A stretch of DNA of 64,000 nucleotides from the NCBI GenBank assembly GCA_000827265.1, contig KN834753.1, positions 836,686-900,685 on the forward strand, given 5' to 3'. Shown piece by piece: positions 25,146 to 35,865 of this stretch; within the stretch, counting starts at the first letter, position 1; each line of letters opens with the position of its first letter. Position numbers and translations under genes: made by a program. The notes under the pieces were generated by a model. The model was not told the DNA's origin. It made no database searches and worked only from the letters and a program-made list of their open reading frames with translations. The stretch is from Collybiopsis luxurians FD-317 M1 (lineage: Eukaryota; Basidiomycota; Agaricomycetes; Agaricales; Omphalotaceae).

Positions 25146-26896
25146 TCAAGAATGCTTTTCTTTACTGGACCCCGCTGCCATCCCTGCGGCACTGAGAAGG
25201 CTGTCGTAAGTCGGTGGTATTTCATCTGGGCCTTCAGACTCTGAGGTAGGGTCATTGCTTTCAATGCGTCCGCCGTCTTCATGCACAAGCACTTCGCGGG
25301 GACGAGGTTGAGATGGATCACTGGGTGACTTGCCTGAATACAACAATTTGAAATTATGTCGTTCTATAGCGCAGAATAAAAACCTACCACTTGGTCCACC
25401 AACTATGTATGCTCTACGGGCTTCCTCGCTGTAACCTCCGGCATATCGATTTTGGACCATACCTTCATCTGGATTTGCAACCGTGAATCGGCCTCCGCTT
25501 TGCACGCTAGCGCCACCATTGGAACTCGCACTGCCTGGACTACTGCTGGCGTACAAAGGTTGCCGTTCCCCGGAGGATGCGGTCCCATTTGAGGTTCGAC
25601 GACGATGTTGGGCACCCGCATACGCACTTGCGGGTATGCCGGCACCTACAGGACCAGGTGCGGCTCCAGGTGGAAGATGGGCAACATTCGTGCTAGAGGG
25701 ATAGGAAGACGGGGGAACACCCATAGCGTGGCTGCCAGAGCCTGAACCACCTGTATACTGCGTCGGGATCGATGGACCAGGAGAGGGGCCTCGCCAGTCA
25801 GGCATGTTTCCAGTCATGCTGTGTTGAGCATCAGACGAGGTACCCCACGATCTCGCGGAAAGCGGTGGTGGACTGCCAGCAGAGCGTGCGGGCGACATGG
25901 GCTGGTACAAGGGGTACGGTGCGACAATACCAGCGCCTATTGCTGAAGCGTTGAGTCTGCCGCCTACACCGTCATCGTCCATTTCCGCCATTTCAGGCGA
26001 TCCAGGACCGAGTTGCTCGTCTGAGTTTGTGACAGGAATGTTGGGCAAGGTTGGTGCACGGCCTCCGAGGTGGCCGGCACCTGAAGCAGGACGGACAATG
26101 CGGTCGGGATCGAAATTACCATCAAACGCTTCATCTTGAAACCTCCGGCGGCGACGGATATACCACAAAGCACCGAGAACGAGAAAGAGGAGACCTACTG
26201 TCCCTCCTACGACGCCTCCAACGATAGCTCCCGTGCGCGCGTGAGATTGAGAGGTGCCTGATGAATCGGAACCTAATGACAGCGGATCGGAAAACAGATC
26301 AAATGCAGCGATAAGAAAGACCGACCGACTGTGACTGTTGATCCAGCTGGAGCAGTAGACTGAGTGGAGAAGACTGTCGTGAAAACTTGACCGTCCGAGG
26401 TGGAACTGTGTCATTCGCGAGGAACGACGTAACGAATTGAGATTAAAAAATTGGAATGAAAGATCAAAAATTAGAAGTGCTAATAATAAACCAAAGAGAA
26501 AAAAGGTACTCACACCACCGTGGTCTTGATCACAGTTGTGACTGGAGCGGTTAGGACGGAAGAACTTGATGAGGTCAAAGATGAAGGTATCGAACTGGAA
26601 TTTGAGGCCGAAGAAGTAGAACTAGTGGATAAACTTGGTGGTGGAGTAGACAAAATTGAGGAATCAGAAGAGATTGAACTTGAACTTGAACTTGAAGATA
26701 TGGAGGAAGATGACGAAGTGGTAGGGGGAGGTGAAGATGATGGCGAGGAAGTTTCAGAAGCTAAATAAAAAAATGTCGTTGGATAAGAATTGAAATAAAA
26801 AGGAAAAGACTAACCGGAAGGGGTGGAGGGGGAAGAAGTCGCTGAGAAAGATGAAATGGAATCGGAAGAAGTGGAGCTGTTTGATGATGAGGACAT
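25146..26896 (-). CDS. Serine-rich single-pass membrane protein with long cytosolic tail
   Basis: Five exons (26815-26896, 26514-26760, 26326-26405, 25388-26272, 25146-25333) give 493 residues in frame. Residues 1-~148 are almost pure Ser/Thr/Pro, a likely heavily O-glycosylated ectodomain; residues ~152-176 (AIVGGVVGGTVGLLFLVLGA) form one transmembrane helix followed by a WYIRRRRR stop-transfer. The tail is Gly/Ser/Pro-rich and ends with an acidic segment containing IPPTYDSLL, a PPxY-like motif. No classical signal peptide precedes the Ser-rich part. Such proteins, often compared with yeast Wsc/Mid2 sensors, are common in mushrooms. The same layout recurs at 56760-58226 in this window. It ends 133 bp from the lamA stop, tail to tail. 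Confidence 0.75.
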
Positions 26897-27173
26897 GATG
26901 CCAGGCTAAAGGATGATAGAGTGAGAGGAGACTGAAAATCGAGTGAACGATTCAGATCTCGGGGGAGCCCAGCAAGCAAACAAGTAAGTGGAAGGAGAAA
27001 CCTTGCTGGAGGTTGAGATGGGGGTAAGACGCAAGGTCTTAAGGTACCGATCTCCGACTTTACCCACGCGGCACACCACTTGCATAAGATACCCAAAGGT
27101 ATTTAGGCGCCCACATTTAGCGCCCATGAGTCTTCACTCCAATATTTTTTTTTTTCAGCAGCCTTGACGATCC

Positions 27174-27607
27174 TGACAATGACAGCAGTATACTTCACGG
27201 CGATCCCACTATACACATCCCGTTCAGCTGAACTTGCTCGTCCCAGGACCATCACCTTTTACGCCTGGACCATCGTTAGCGTCGCTACCTTCGCCGGACA
27301 CGTTCTGTATCTATCATCTTCAATGTTTTGCTAGGACTTTGTCACAATGCTCTATGGCTATTATACGCCTTCTCATCCTCGATGTCTCTACTCAGACGAT
27401 TTCCGAACCGTCCAAATCGTATCGTCAGTTCTGGTCATCGTTACAACCGCAGCTACAGCATTGGAAGTCTTTGACTTTCCTCCGTGGCAGAGAGCCGTTG
27501 AGACGCATGCTCTCTGGCATCTAGCCACAGTGCCGGTCTCGCTCGCGTGGTACTGCTTCTTCATTCGAGATGCGAACGATTCCAGCTGGAAGCATGATCG
27601 ACGGTGA
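27174..27607 (+). pseudogene. PER1-like (GPI lipid remodelling) pseudogene fragment
   Basis: The 3-prime part reads LEVFDFPPWQRAVETHALWH followed by LATVPVSLAWYCFFIRDAND, the conserved C-terminus of PER1/PGAP3, an ER phospholipase A2 of GPI anchors. Upstream, FNVLLGLCHNALWLLYAFSS is in another frame, and TFYAWTIVSVATFAGHVLYL, which should precede it, is in a third. At least two frame changes (near 27320 and 27405), a short deletion between the pieces and the absence of the Cys-rich N-terminal half mark a broken copy. I saw no intron that would repair the frames. An intact copy elsewhere in the genome is expected. Confidence 0.7.
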
Positions 27608-28100
27608 CATAGAACATATTATGCCAACCATTTTCCACTTTCATTGAAGTCTAGAATGCGGAATTATAATGTAATTCTCAAGAGGCGACTGGCTAGGACA
27701 GGATGCCGCGGCTGCTGGGAACAGAAATCCTGCTGTACAGAAGGTGACTGGGCGATAAGTGTATATCTACTCTCATGCTTTGTAATGGAACGGGAGACGG
27801 TCTTGGAATAAATATACTCTTCATGCTATGAATAGCTTGATTGCAGAACTGTCGTGTAACATCATTCACCGCTTCTTGAAAGAGTACGTGAAAGCGACTG
27901 ACAATCAGGCTCAAGGGACCGAGCCGTCGGACCCACGTCGGACTGAAATGTTTTGAGATCCGCTCATATTTTCACGATCACTGCAAAAATGTTCATGCAG
28001 TCACGAATTACAATGTTTTCGACGTTTTCGACACCCCTTACTTTATCTCCAGTAATGATCTTTTAACGCGTTTGTCTTTCTTTGTTTTTCACTTCGGTCG
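27608..28100. other. Intergenic stretch, nothing recognised
   Basis: It lies between the PER1 relic and the NCS1 permease. Only short frames are present. The 3-prime half is T-rich, as expected of a promoter or leader for the permease. Confidence 0.4.
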
Positions 28101-30679
28101 ATGGTACTTTTTGTGCAAAGCTTTCATTGGGAAAAGGCGAAAGCATTCCTCCGGCTTCCCCCAGGCCCAGGCCAGATTATTTCTGAAGGCGCGTTATCGC
28201 TGTTAGAACTGCTCGCCGACATTTTGGACTGACATTTCTCCTTCTTTCCTGTAGAAAATCGCTGGAGCAATCAAGAGTATGTTTGCTGGTCTCAAACCTC
28301 CTAGATAAGCGGTTAACATCGGTTTTTGGTGGCAGTCTCGCCCCCACTCCACCAAACCAACGCAAATGGAATGCTTGGGTTTACGCAGCCTTCTGGACAG
28401 CACATGCTGCTGACGCTGTGAGCTTGTCTCTGCCAAGTGCAACCATGGACTCAGGAATTTTCTTCAGACTGCTTGGACTGCAGGTAGCGCGACCGTCGCC
28501 CTCGGTTTGAAATGGTGGCAAGCCTGGCTAGCACTCAATGTGGCTCATATCCTCGGGGTATGTACGCGTTACTACCGCGCGACATTGATAAAAAATCTAA
28601 AACATATTTCTCAGACGCTTCTGATTGTTGCCAATGGTAGGATGGCTTCACGCTATCACATTGGATTCCCCGTTTGCGCGAGGGTGTCGTGGGGAATGTG
28701 GGGATCCTACATGGCAGTGACGATGAGGTAACTTTTTCGAGTCTTTCTTTTATCCCCTCGGTCTAATGTGCTCATCCCAGAGCTGTAATTTGTGTACGAA
28801 TTTCTGTTCAGCATTTCCTTGGGTCGATGTTAATGCTTATCTGCAGATTATTTGGAATGGTGTCAATACTTTCTATGCTGGACGCCTTGTCGACGTTTGC
28901 TTGCAATGCATATGGCCTTCTTGGGCCCGCGTATCAAACACCTTACCTGAATCCTCAGGAATCACAACCAGGGAGCTGGCTGGATGTGGGTACTAGACCT
29001 CCTTATTCAATTCAAAACGCTTACCACTCCTTCAGTTCTTATCGCGTGGTTTATATGTGAGATTTCTATTATTTTTGCGGGAAATCCCATGGCCTGATAC
29101 GCAATCGAGTCCAATGCCTGACCCTCATACATCCTCGAGACCTCAAATGGTTCTATGTCGCCAAGTCAATCATTGTCGTGAGTATGTTTCAACACTCTCG
29201 AATTAAACTTTCCTTCAGCTCTCGAACTAGCTTACCGCAATGCACGGAGTGCTCATCTGGTGGATGCGCAAAAATGGGGGAGTTCATTTCCCCTCACAGT
29301 CCGCCGAGTCACTCTCAGGGAGCACACGCGCCTGGCTGTGGATGCAGGCTTTTAATAGCGGATTCGGTGCCGTCTCTTCTCTCACCGTGAACCAAGCTGA
29401 CATTGCACGATACGCCAAGTCGCCTAATAGTCAGCTATGGGGTCAAATCTTTGTTTATCCTTTAGCTTCCGCCCTCCCTGGTCTTTACGGGGTGCTCGTT
29501 GCGTCTGCTTCGAAGGAATTGTACGGTACCCCCTTATGGAATCTCTGGGATGTTACGCAACAAATGTTGGATGAATATCCACATAATTCCGGCGCTAGGT
29601 TTGGTATCTTTTTGGCTGCAGGGAGCATGGCTCTCGCCTTGATCGCGGTCAATCTTGCAACTAATGTGGGTCAAACGAGGATTCGAATTGAATATTCGCT
29701 AATGTCTGCTGCAGTGCTTACCTTTTGGATCTGATATCTCCGCCCTTTTCCCAAAATACATGAACATCCAGCGGGGTCAATTTCTGTGGGTTTGCTTGTT
29801 GCTAAAAATCTACTGCTTGCATACTTACGTGTTTGTCGATCACAGCTGCTGCCTCCTTGGCCTCGCGATTGCACCATGGAAAATTCTTGAGAATGGTTCC
29901 ACATTTCTAGCGTTTTTGGCGCAAGTATTTCCTTTTCGGCTTTGTAAATACTGACTTGGCCGCTTTCCAGTGGCTATGGATATTGGCTGGCACCTGTAGC
30001 GGCTATCGTATGCGTAGACTACTTGTAAGTTTCATATTCTTGTCATTGGCTTTCATGTTTCGCTTACAGAGTATGCAACAGCTTCGTACAACATGGCAAC
30101 ATCGCCGTGCACGAACTCTACAACGACAGCCCGGAAGGATGGTATTGGTACCGGAAAGTCAGCCTGTCCTTTCAATCAGGTATCGCTGTAGCTGAACACG
30201 CTGTCTCGTTCAGGGGTGGAATATTCGGGCACCAATTATCACTATACTGTCATTAATTCCCTGTCTACCTGGGTAAATACCTGATAGGTTCTACTGCGCT
30301 TTCTACTTTTTCTCGCTAACTTGATCCTGGATTTAGTTTCGCTTGGACGATATCAAAAAAGGTCAAGATCTCCCCGGACGCCGCAAGACTGTCCAACATG
30401 TCGTACGTTTTTCTCTTTGTACCGTTGGTGCTAACGTGGACTTGTATAAACAGTTTCATATTAACATATGCTATCGCCGCATTCATGTATTGGGTTTCGT
30501 ATCTTCTATGGCCCAATACAACACCGTCAAAGTTTGACAAAGTCGGAGAACATTTTGAACATTTGGCGAACTGTCTGGATGAAGAGGAGGTATCGAGTAT
30601 ACACCGTGATGTAGAAAGGCCGTTGTCAGATAAGTTATTGATTCAGCCGTGTTCGTCAATCTCGGAGCTTCCGATCTAG
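28101..30679 (+). CDS. NCS1-family nucleobase/allantoin-type permease
   Basis: Secure exons: 28255-28276, 28336-28417, 28468-28557, 28615-28727, 28781-28793, 28847-28985, 29036-29056, 29110-29177, 29231-29665, 29715-29785, 29846-29920, 29971-30024, 30070-30157, 30214-30272, 30337-30402, 30454-30679; all join in frame. Family landmarks are RWSNQDLAPTPPNQRKWNAW, ALGLKWWQAWLALNVAHILG, AFNSGFGAVSSLTVNQADIA, DISALFPKYMNIQRGQF and LAIAPWKILENGSTFLAFL. It should be a ~12-helix plasma-membrane symporter for uracil, allantoin, uridine, thiamine or related compounds; the substrate cannot be read from sequence. The first exon is unresolved: an ATG at 28101 opens a plausible N-terminus, but no GT donor of the right phase links it to 28255. 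The 13-nt exon and one GC-AG intron (from 29921) are notable. Confidence 0.85.
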
Positions 30680-30782
30680 TCTGGGCTTGTTCTTATTGCT
30701 ATTATTCAGTATTTATGTACCTAGAACATATGTAGCTATTCTCACTCTCTTTCCAATTCACCTTGAATTTGCTATTCGAGAC

Positions 30783-31679
30783 TCATTTCCTAGGCACTGC
30801 GGTAGCACCGGTGTAGAAATGGATTGTAGCGTCTGCACAGCCAGATGGTGGTGAACCATAGAAACCAAGATTCACGTAGAGTAGATTGTTCCCTGCGCTA
30901 TCTGGACAGATGAGCCAAGCCTAACAAGAGGAGAGGGGAAGGAGGTCAAAGTCGTTGACATCTCATTTAAACACCGGTTCCTTACGTTCAACTGTGGTCT
31001 ATTGATAGTAGGGATGCTCCACTCTATCGTATCGCCGCTAAATTCAAAGGTTCCATTTGTGGGCGGGGTGGTACTCCAAGAAACCCCCAATCGCGTGACG
31101 GTAGAGTTGGCTTGATTTGCGACAACCGCATATAAGGGAGGCGTAGATTCCTGTATAAGCAGTCCATTGGTGACCTGAAACTGAGCTGCGGTGAGATACG
31201 AGCCCATTATTGCAAGGGTAGCTGCGCTGGGTGTGATTGACTGAAGGTAGTAGTGGAAGTAAGGCTCCTCCTATGACCATCATCCAAAGATCAACTCAAA
31301 ATATCAAAGGTCTGACAAAACAGGTCAATACGTACAACGGAACGAATGAAGGAATTGCCTGGAAGAAGGGTCGAAGTGGCCACGGGAGCGCTGGATGTCG
31401 GGGTTGGACTACCGCCTCCAGGGGTGGTAGTAACCGTACCAGTTGCGCCACCAGGAAGACATTGGGAATAATAAGGATTGATAACGTTGCACGACCAACC
31501 CGAAGGACACAGGGTTGCTCCAGTCCAGCCTATACCGCCACACTGTATCCGTGTCAATAAACTTGACAGATAGAAACTACTTCGATGGTAACTACCTGTC
31601 CATACTGTGAAGAAGTCGTTTGGGCGCTGGCAATCCCAAACACAAGAGCAGCGATGTAGAATACGAGTAATGCAGCCAT
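30783..31679 (-). CDS. Secreted protein with N-terminal CBM1 cellulose-binding module
   Basis: Four exons (31596-31679, 31336-31542, 30986-31270, 30783-30920) give 237 residues in frame. A signal peptide ([19 protein letters not shown]) is followed directly by CBM1 ([19 protein letters not shown], then [13 protein letters not shown]) with its conserved Cys and aromatic residues. A Thr/Ser/Pro linker leads to a ~130-residue C-terminal domain ([49 protein letters not shown]). That domain is familiar as an uncharacterised partner of CBM1 in Agaricomycetes and is not a known CAZy catalytic domain as far as I can tell. It should act outside the cell on plant cell wall. Its stop faces the NCS1 stop 103 bp away. 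Confidence 0.85.
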
Positions 31680-32007
31680 GATGTACGAAAGCCTTCGATA
31701 CTTTTCTTCGCACAGCAAGTCTTTATAGACACAGAAATCCCGAGCAAATGCCTATTTGTCGGTTACAAATAAATCTTGGGGAACACCAGGCGGATTATGC
31801 TCGGTCATGGCAATGACAGCGCTGAGATGTGTTATGTATCACCTCATACTAGAAATGGGCCCGATGACAAGAGGCTGGAATATATTCGGTATGCGGTCGG
31901 ATTCAGTTCAAACTAGGAATGGACTAGAAAGATTATCATGAATTTGAACATGTGCACTAGATTATAACTTCAGGCAATGACAATGTCGAACAGTTACAGC
32001 TAGACCT

Positions 32008-32603
32008 TTAATCGTCTTCAGCAACAAAGATTGGAGTATCAAGCGCAGGGCCATCTGAACTGTCGATAATGACCGTAGAATCGGGACTAGAGTTGTTGTC
32101 GGACGCTTTGGAGTGCTTTTGTTCATCGACATCGTGAACACTCGAGCTGAGCGAGTGATTAGATTTTTTTGCGTCAAAGGCGGAACAGAAAGTTTCATAG
32201 AGGGCAATTATTTGTGTGCGCGCGCCGCTAAGGCCTTCTTTGTAGCACGCGAACGTGACCTTGTATGCGATGTAGGCACCGGTGAGGGAACATATAACAA
32301 ATATCGACAAGATGATATTGGCCAGGAGAATAAGGGTAAGGATAGAGCCTGGGGAACGGTTTACTGAAGTGAACTACAAATAGATGCGGGCTGAACTCAC
32401 CCAAGGTCAGAGTAATCGTGGCGAACAAGAAAACGACCGTGCTCAAAGCGAAAACTAGCAAGATTACAAGGGAAAGGAGACAGAGACCACTGCGAGGCTT
32501 AGAATGTGAACTCGAGTCATAAAATGTCGTCAATGCGATACGAAACTCACAGATAAAGGAAAACAGGGAAAATACTAAGGGCTGCGAATACGGCAACAAA
32601 AAC
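32008..32603 (-). CDS. Small multi-pass membrane protein, N-terminus unresolved
   Basis: Exons 32551-32603, 32401-32489 and 32008-32348 join in frame to 160 residues with three or four hydrophobic helices (VFVAVFAALSIFPVFLYL, LSLVILLVFALSTVVFLFAT, LTLILLANIILSIFVICSLT), followed by a polar, acidic Ser-rich tail ending FVAEDD. The layout resembles fungal MARVEL-like four-helix proteins, but no specific motif fixes the family. The first exon should lie upstream of the acceptor at 32604; a frame around 32700-32750 (ITRTEHTYVRPALTRIQAL) could contribute, but I could not define a start. Confidence 0.55.
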
Positions 32604-32987
32604 CTGAAAAATAGCTGAGTCATGATGCGTCTACTCAGATTGGTGCAGAACGTGCCGAGATAATGGGATTTGCCTGATACAGAGCCTGAATTCTGGTTAA
32701 GGCTGGGCGCACATAGGTGTGTTCAGTCCTGGTGATTTGCACATCACAACGCGTTTTTTCGACATGAAACTTGAAAATTGAATTTACCATTTGGCATAAC
32801 CTGTAACTTGTTCCCGACTTTGTTCAAAATGCGAAGATAAATAATGTTCCCGGGAAAAAGACATTGCAGAGCGTCCACAGAGACTTGCGAATCGTCCAAC
32901 GTCAGGAAGAAGAATTGAAGGGAGTCACGTGAGCATAAATATCTCAATCGAGTCTCTATCTATCTATTATCTTTTCACCGACCAACG

Positions 32988-33133
32988 AACCAATGGCAAA
33001 GAGTGCAAGTTTTTCTACCCATATATATTATTTGATTTTGCCATGTGCTGAGCACAATGGCCTACCTTGCAAGTCATTTATCAATATTCTCTGCTAAGTC
33101 TCTTTCTCTTTCAACAAACCAATGGCAAAGAGT
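32988..33133. repeat. 17-bp direct repeat pair
   Basis: AACCAATGGCAAAGAGT occurs at 32988-33004 and again at 33117-33133, 129 bp apart, both just beyond the 3-prime end of the MFS transporter gene. No longer homology between the flanks was noticed. Confidence 0.7.
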
Positions 33134-33168
33134 ACTAATAAGCTGCTCTGCTTGTATCTACCAGGTAT

Positions 33169-35011
33169 CTACTTTTTAATTTCTCTCCTGATAAATATCA
33201 ATCCCAATGCCCCAAGTGTTGTTCCTACAGCCATAAATCCTTAAAAAGCCATTAGAGGAAATCTAGAAAACATCAGTGCCAAGCTCACCAACAAAGAGTT
33301 CTACATTTCGAAATCCAAAGTCTCCATACACTGTTTTTGCATTTTGTTCATGAACATCATGCAAAGTTGCAGCAGTGATGGGTCCAACAATAGAAGCAAC
33401 TCCTTTTACTGCACACAGGAGTCCAAAAGCGAGGTTTGTAATTTCATTTCGGGTACCTGAGATGGAAGATTAGTAAAAGAACTCGGGAGACCGCAACCAA
33501 GATCACCTCCGATTGCTGAAGCAGCAGGTAGCCAAATACCTACAAATCCTCCACTCTGATGATTCAAATCAATTAGCAATGTGTACCAACTATGGAGAAA
33601 ATCCATACATACCACCCCTCCAAATATTATAGCAAACACAAATACCAAGGCAAGAGATGTTGAAAATCCCCACAGAAAAAATGCCGCCAATGCACTTCCT
33701 ATCCCACTGAAGAGAATAACATACTGAAATGGATATGAATCGCAGAGCCGTCCAAACAAGGTATAGCCGATGACCGAAGCTACATTGAAAAGTGCAAGTA
33801 CAAGTGTAGTGGGCAGAGTTGCGGGATTGATGGAGGCTGTATATGTTGGGAGGAAAAGGCTGACTGGAAAGTAGCTGAATGCCTGAATGAGGGTGATTGC
33901 AGCCTATGAGAAGATTAGTATAGTGGACAAGGTTGGACAATGGAGAAATATGACAGTCCAATAAAACAATGGGCTCCTCAGAGGGGAGAGATCTTGAGGC
34001 AACCAGGGAGGACGTGGAACAGAATTGCCAGGCAGTGTGGAAGAAGTTTGAGAAGGTATTCTTGCATTTATACCAAAGCTAGCGACACCACAGATGACTG
34101 CTAGGATCAAAGCACCTGCCCTGTTTCCGACACCAACTTAGTGAAATACAGGTAACAGAATTGAAGGAACCTACCTGAGTGTCCAACGGAATCCAATGGT
34201 GTCAAGCAAGTATCCAACAACAAGAGGAAATATGAACCCTCCAACGCCTGTTCCTGCAAATATGATACCACCAGCCAAACCTCGCTTTGCAACAAACCAA
34301 TCCGGTAACCATGCAATCATTGGTGCATAAAAAATTCCTGCACTAGTCCCAAATGCAACACCTTGTAGCAAAATGAGGGACCAGACCTAAACCTGCATTT
34401 TAACAATTAATAATAATCATTACAAACAGAGCGCTGACTTGAGATACAAAGCTTGCAGCGATCAGACTCAAGGCAGAAGTACCCAGAGCAATCCACATGA
34501 TTATTTTTACATATTCGGGATATCGTTGAAACACTGCTCGAGGGTGACTGATAGATGTTACAACATGTTACGGATAACTTACAGATTGGCGTAAACACAA
34601 GTTCAATATACTGAATTGCTAGCGACGATTGACCGATGACTGAAAGTGTTGCAGCGGAAGAGTTGGAAAAAGGTGCGTGGGTTTGGTAGTATTCTGCGGA
34701 GGAAATGCATGAGCGATGATATTGGCCATTCCGCAGAAAATAATTAGATATACGTTGGAATATACCGAAAGTTGTATTCCAGCCCCAAAGGGTGATTTCA
34801 TAGACTAATGCACAACCACAATATGTCCAAGCCCTCCATCCCTAAGATGTTGCTATATAAATCCTTTGAATCGAAGATAATGGAAATGGATGAGTCGTGC
34901 CTCATCAACCGGAGGATATTGTGTCTGAGAGACAACATTAAAAATGACTTCGGAAGGGTCAGCTCTGAGTGTTGAAGTATGAGCAAGCTCTGCAAGCTCT
35001 GTGTTTTCCAT
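33169..35011 (-). CDS. MFS transporter, monocarboxylate-transporter (MCT)-like
   Basis: Ten exons (34901-35011, 34754-34841, 34583-34693, 34424-34536, 34175-34386, 33955-34120, 33613-33903, 33507-33555, 33289-33456, 33169-33239) give 459 residues in frame and about twelve hydrophobic segments. Typical MCT-like motifs are PPVDEGWRAW at the N-terminus, YYQTHAPFSNSS after helix 1, GTSAGIFYAPMIAWLPDWF and RRGLAGG-type residues (here KRGLAGGIIFAGTGVGG) in the middle, and SGGFVGIWLPAASAIGG near the C-terminus. Fungal relatives carry monocarboxylates, riboflavin or other metabolites; the substrate is open. The first intron (34842-34900) would use a GC donor, GCACGA, which gives the expected DEG junction. 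Confidence 0.83.
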
Positions 35012-35490
35012 GGCAAGCTGCAAACTTGTGCAGGGCAAGACTTTAAATGCACGGAGGCCATGAGCCTGATGCTTGCAAATCACTTGGTGCACGACTGACT
35101 CTCGATTTCACTGCAGCCAATGAATCTCTGGCCACCGAAACGGAGATGGACACACTGCACAATGGATGCACGTATGATCATTGATCAATCATTGACATTT
35201 CATTTTGACTTCTCTTGGAGAGGAGAATAGGACATATGGGCGTTCTCTATCAGCCTGCAAGGAGCAGGTGCTACAAACAGAACTTTGGTTTCCTACCAAT
35301 CGATCGACGGATCGTCATTAAGTAAACCTTCATAAGCTTTACATACAGGCTTGGAACAAGCCTACTACCAATTTAGGTGTCCTGTCCCGCGTGCTCAGCT
35401 GGAAACAGCTGCGTCGGCAGTAAGTTACTTGACTTTCAGGCTCGAAAAAGTGCGCGCGTTGATCGCTGTGAGGCCACCATAAGCACGCAT

Positions 35491-35530
35491 CAAAGGTAGT
35501 CTGCAGTAGCCAAAGGTAGTCTGCAGTAGC
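35491..35530. repeat. 20-bp tandem duplication
   Basis: The unit CAAAGGTAGTCTGCAGTAGC is present at 35491-35510, and 35511-35530 repeats it exactly. It lies about 340 bp upstream of the GH105 start codon and could be a duplicated control site or replication slippage. Confidence 0.8.
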
Positions 35531-35821
35531 TTGCAATATGCAATACCAAGGTCACAGACTCAGTGCAAGTCGCCGATCGCGGCCAGTAAACCAAATTTTC
35601 CGGCAATTCTCCGGAACGCGTTCAAGAAATTAGACGCCCTATTCAAGCCCTACAAGCAGGCGCCCAACTGGCCTCATCTTCTGACTCTCCATCTTCCTTC
35701 CGTCATGCTTCAGCGTAGGGAATACTTGGCATTTCATCTGACGACTCAGAATACAATTACAGCGGCTTGTTTTGTGCTCAAGGCGGTCCGGATGGTCATG
35801 AGCTCCACTGGACCACAGCTG

Positions 35822-35827
35822 TATAAA
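35822..35827 (+). promoter_or_regulatory. Putative TATA box of the GH105 gene
   Basis: TATAAA lies 38 bp before the ATG at 35866. A start site about 30 bp downstream would leave a very short leader, so either the leader is short or this element is not used. Confidence 0.4.
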
Positions 35828-35865
35828 TCTGCTACCATGATTTTGGAGTGAATCGACTCGTAAAG

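Larger units (their letters stand above)
35012..35865. other. Intergenic region upstream of GH105 and of the MFS gene
   Basis: A divergent promoter region of 854 bp. It contains the 20-bp tandem duplication at 35491-35530 and a TATAAA box at 35822. A plus-strand frame at 35531-35851 is open but has no recognised features and runs into the GH105 leader. Confidence 0.45.

Noticed and set aside
26520..26768. An acidic Glu-rich plus-strand frame
   Set aside because: It is the reverse complement of the Ser-rich ectodomain of the membrane protein gene.
32744..32947. A minus-strand frame of 67 codons upstream of the small membrane protein
   Set aside because: No start, splice or motif links it to the downstream exons; possible leader but unsupported.
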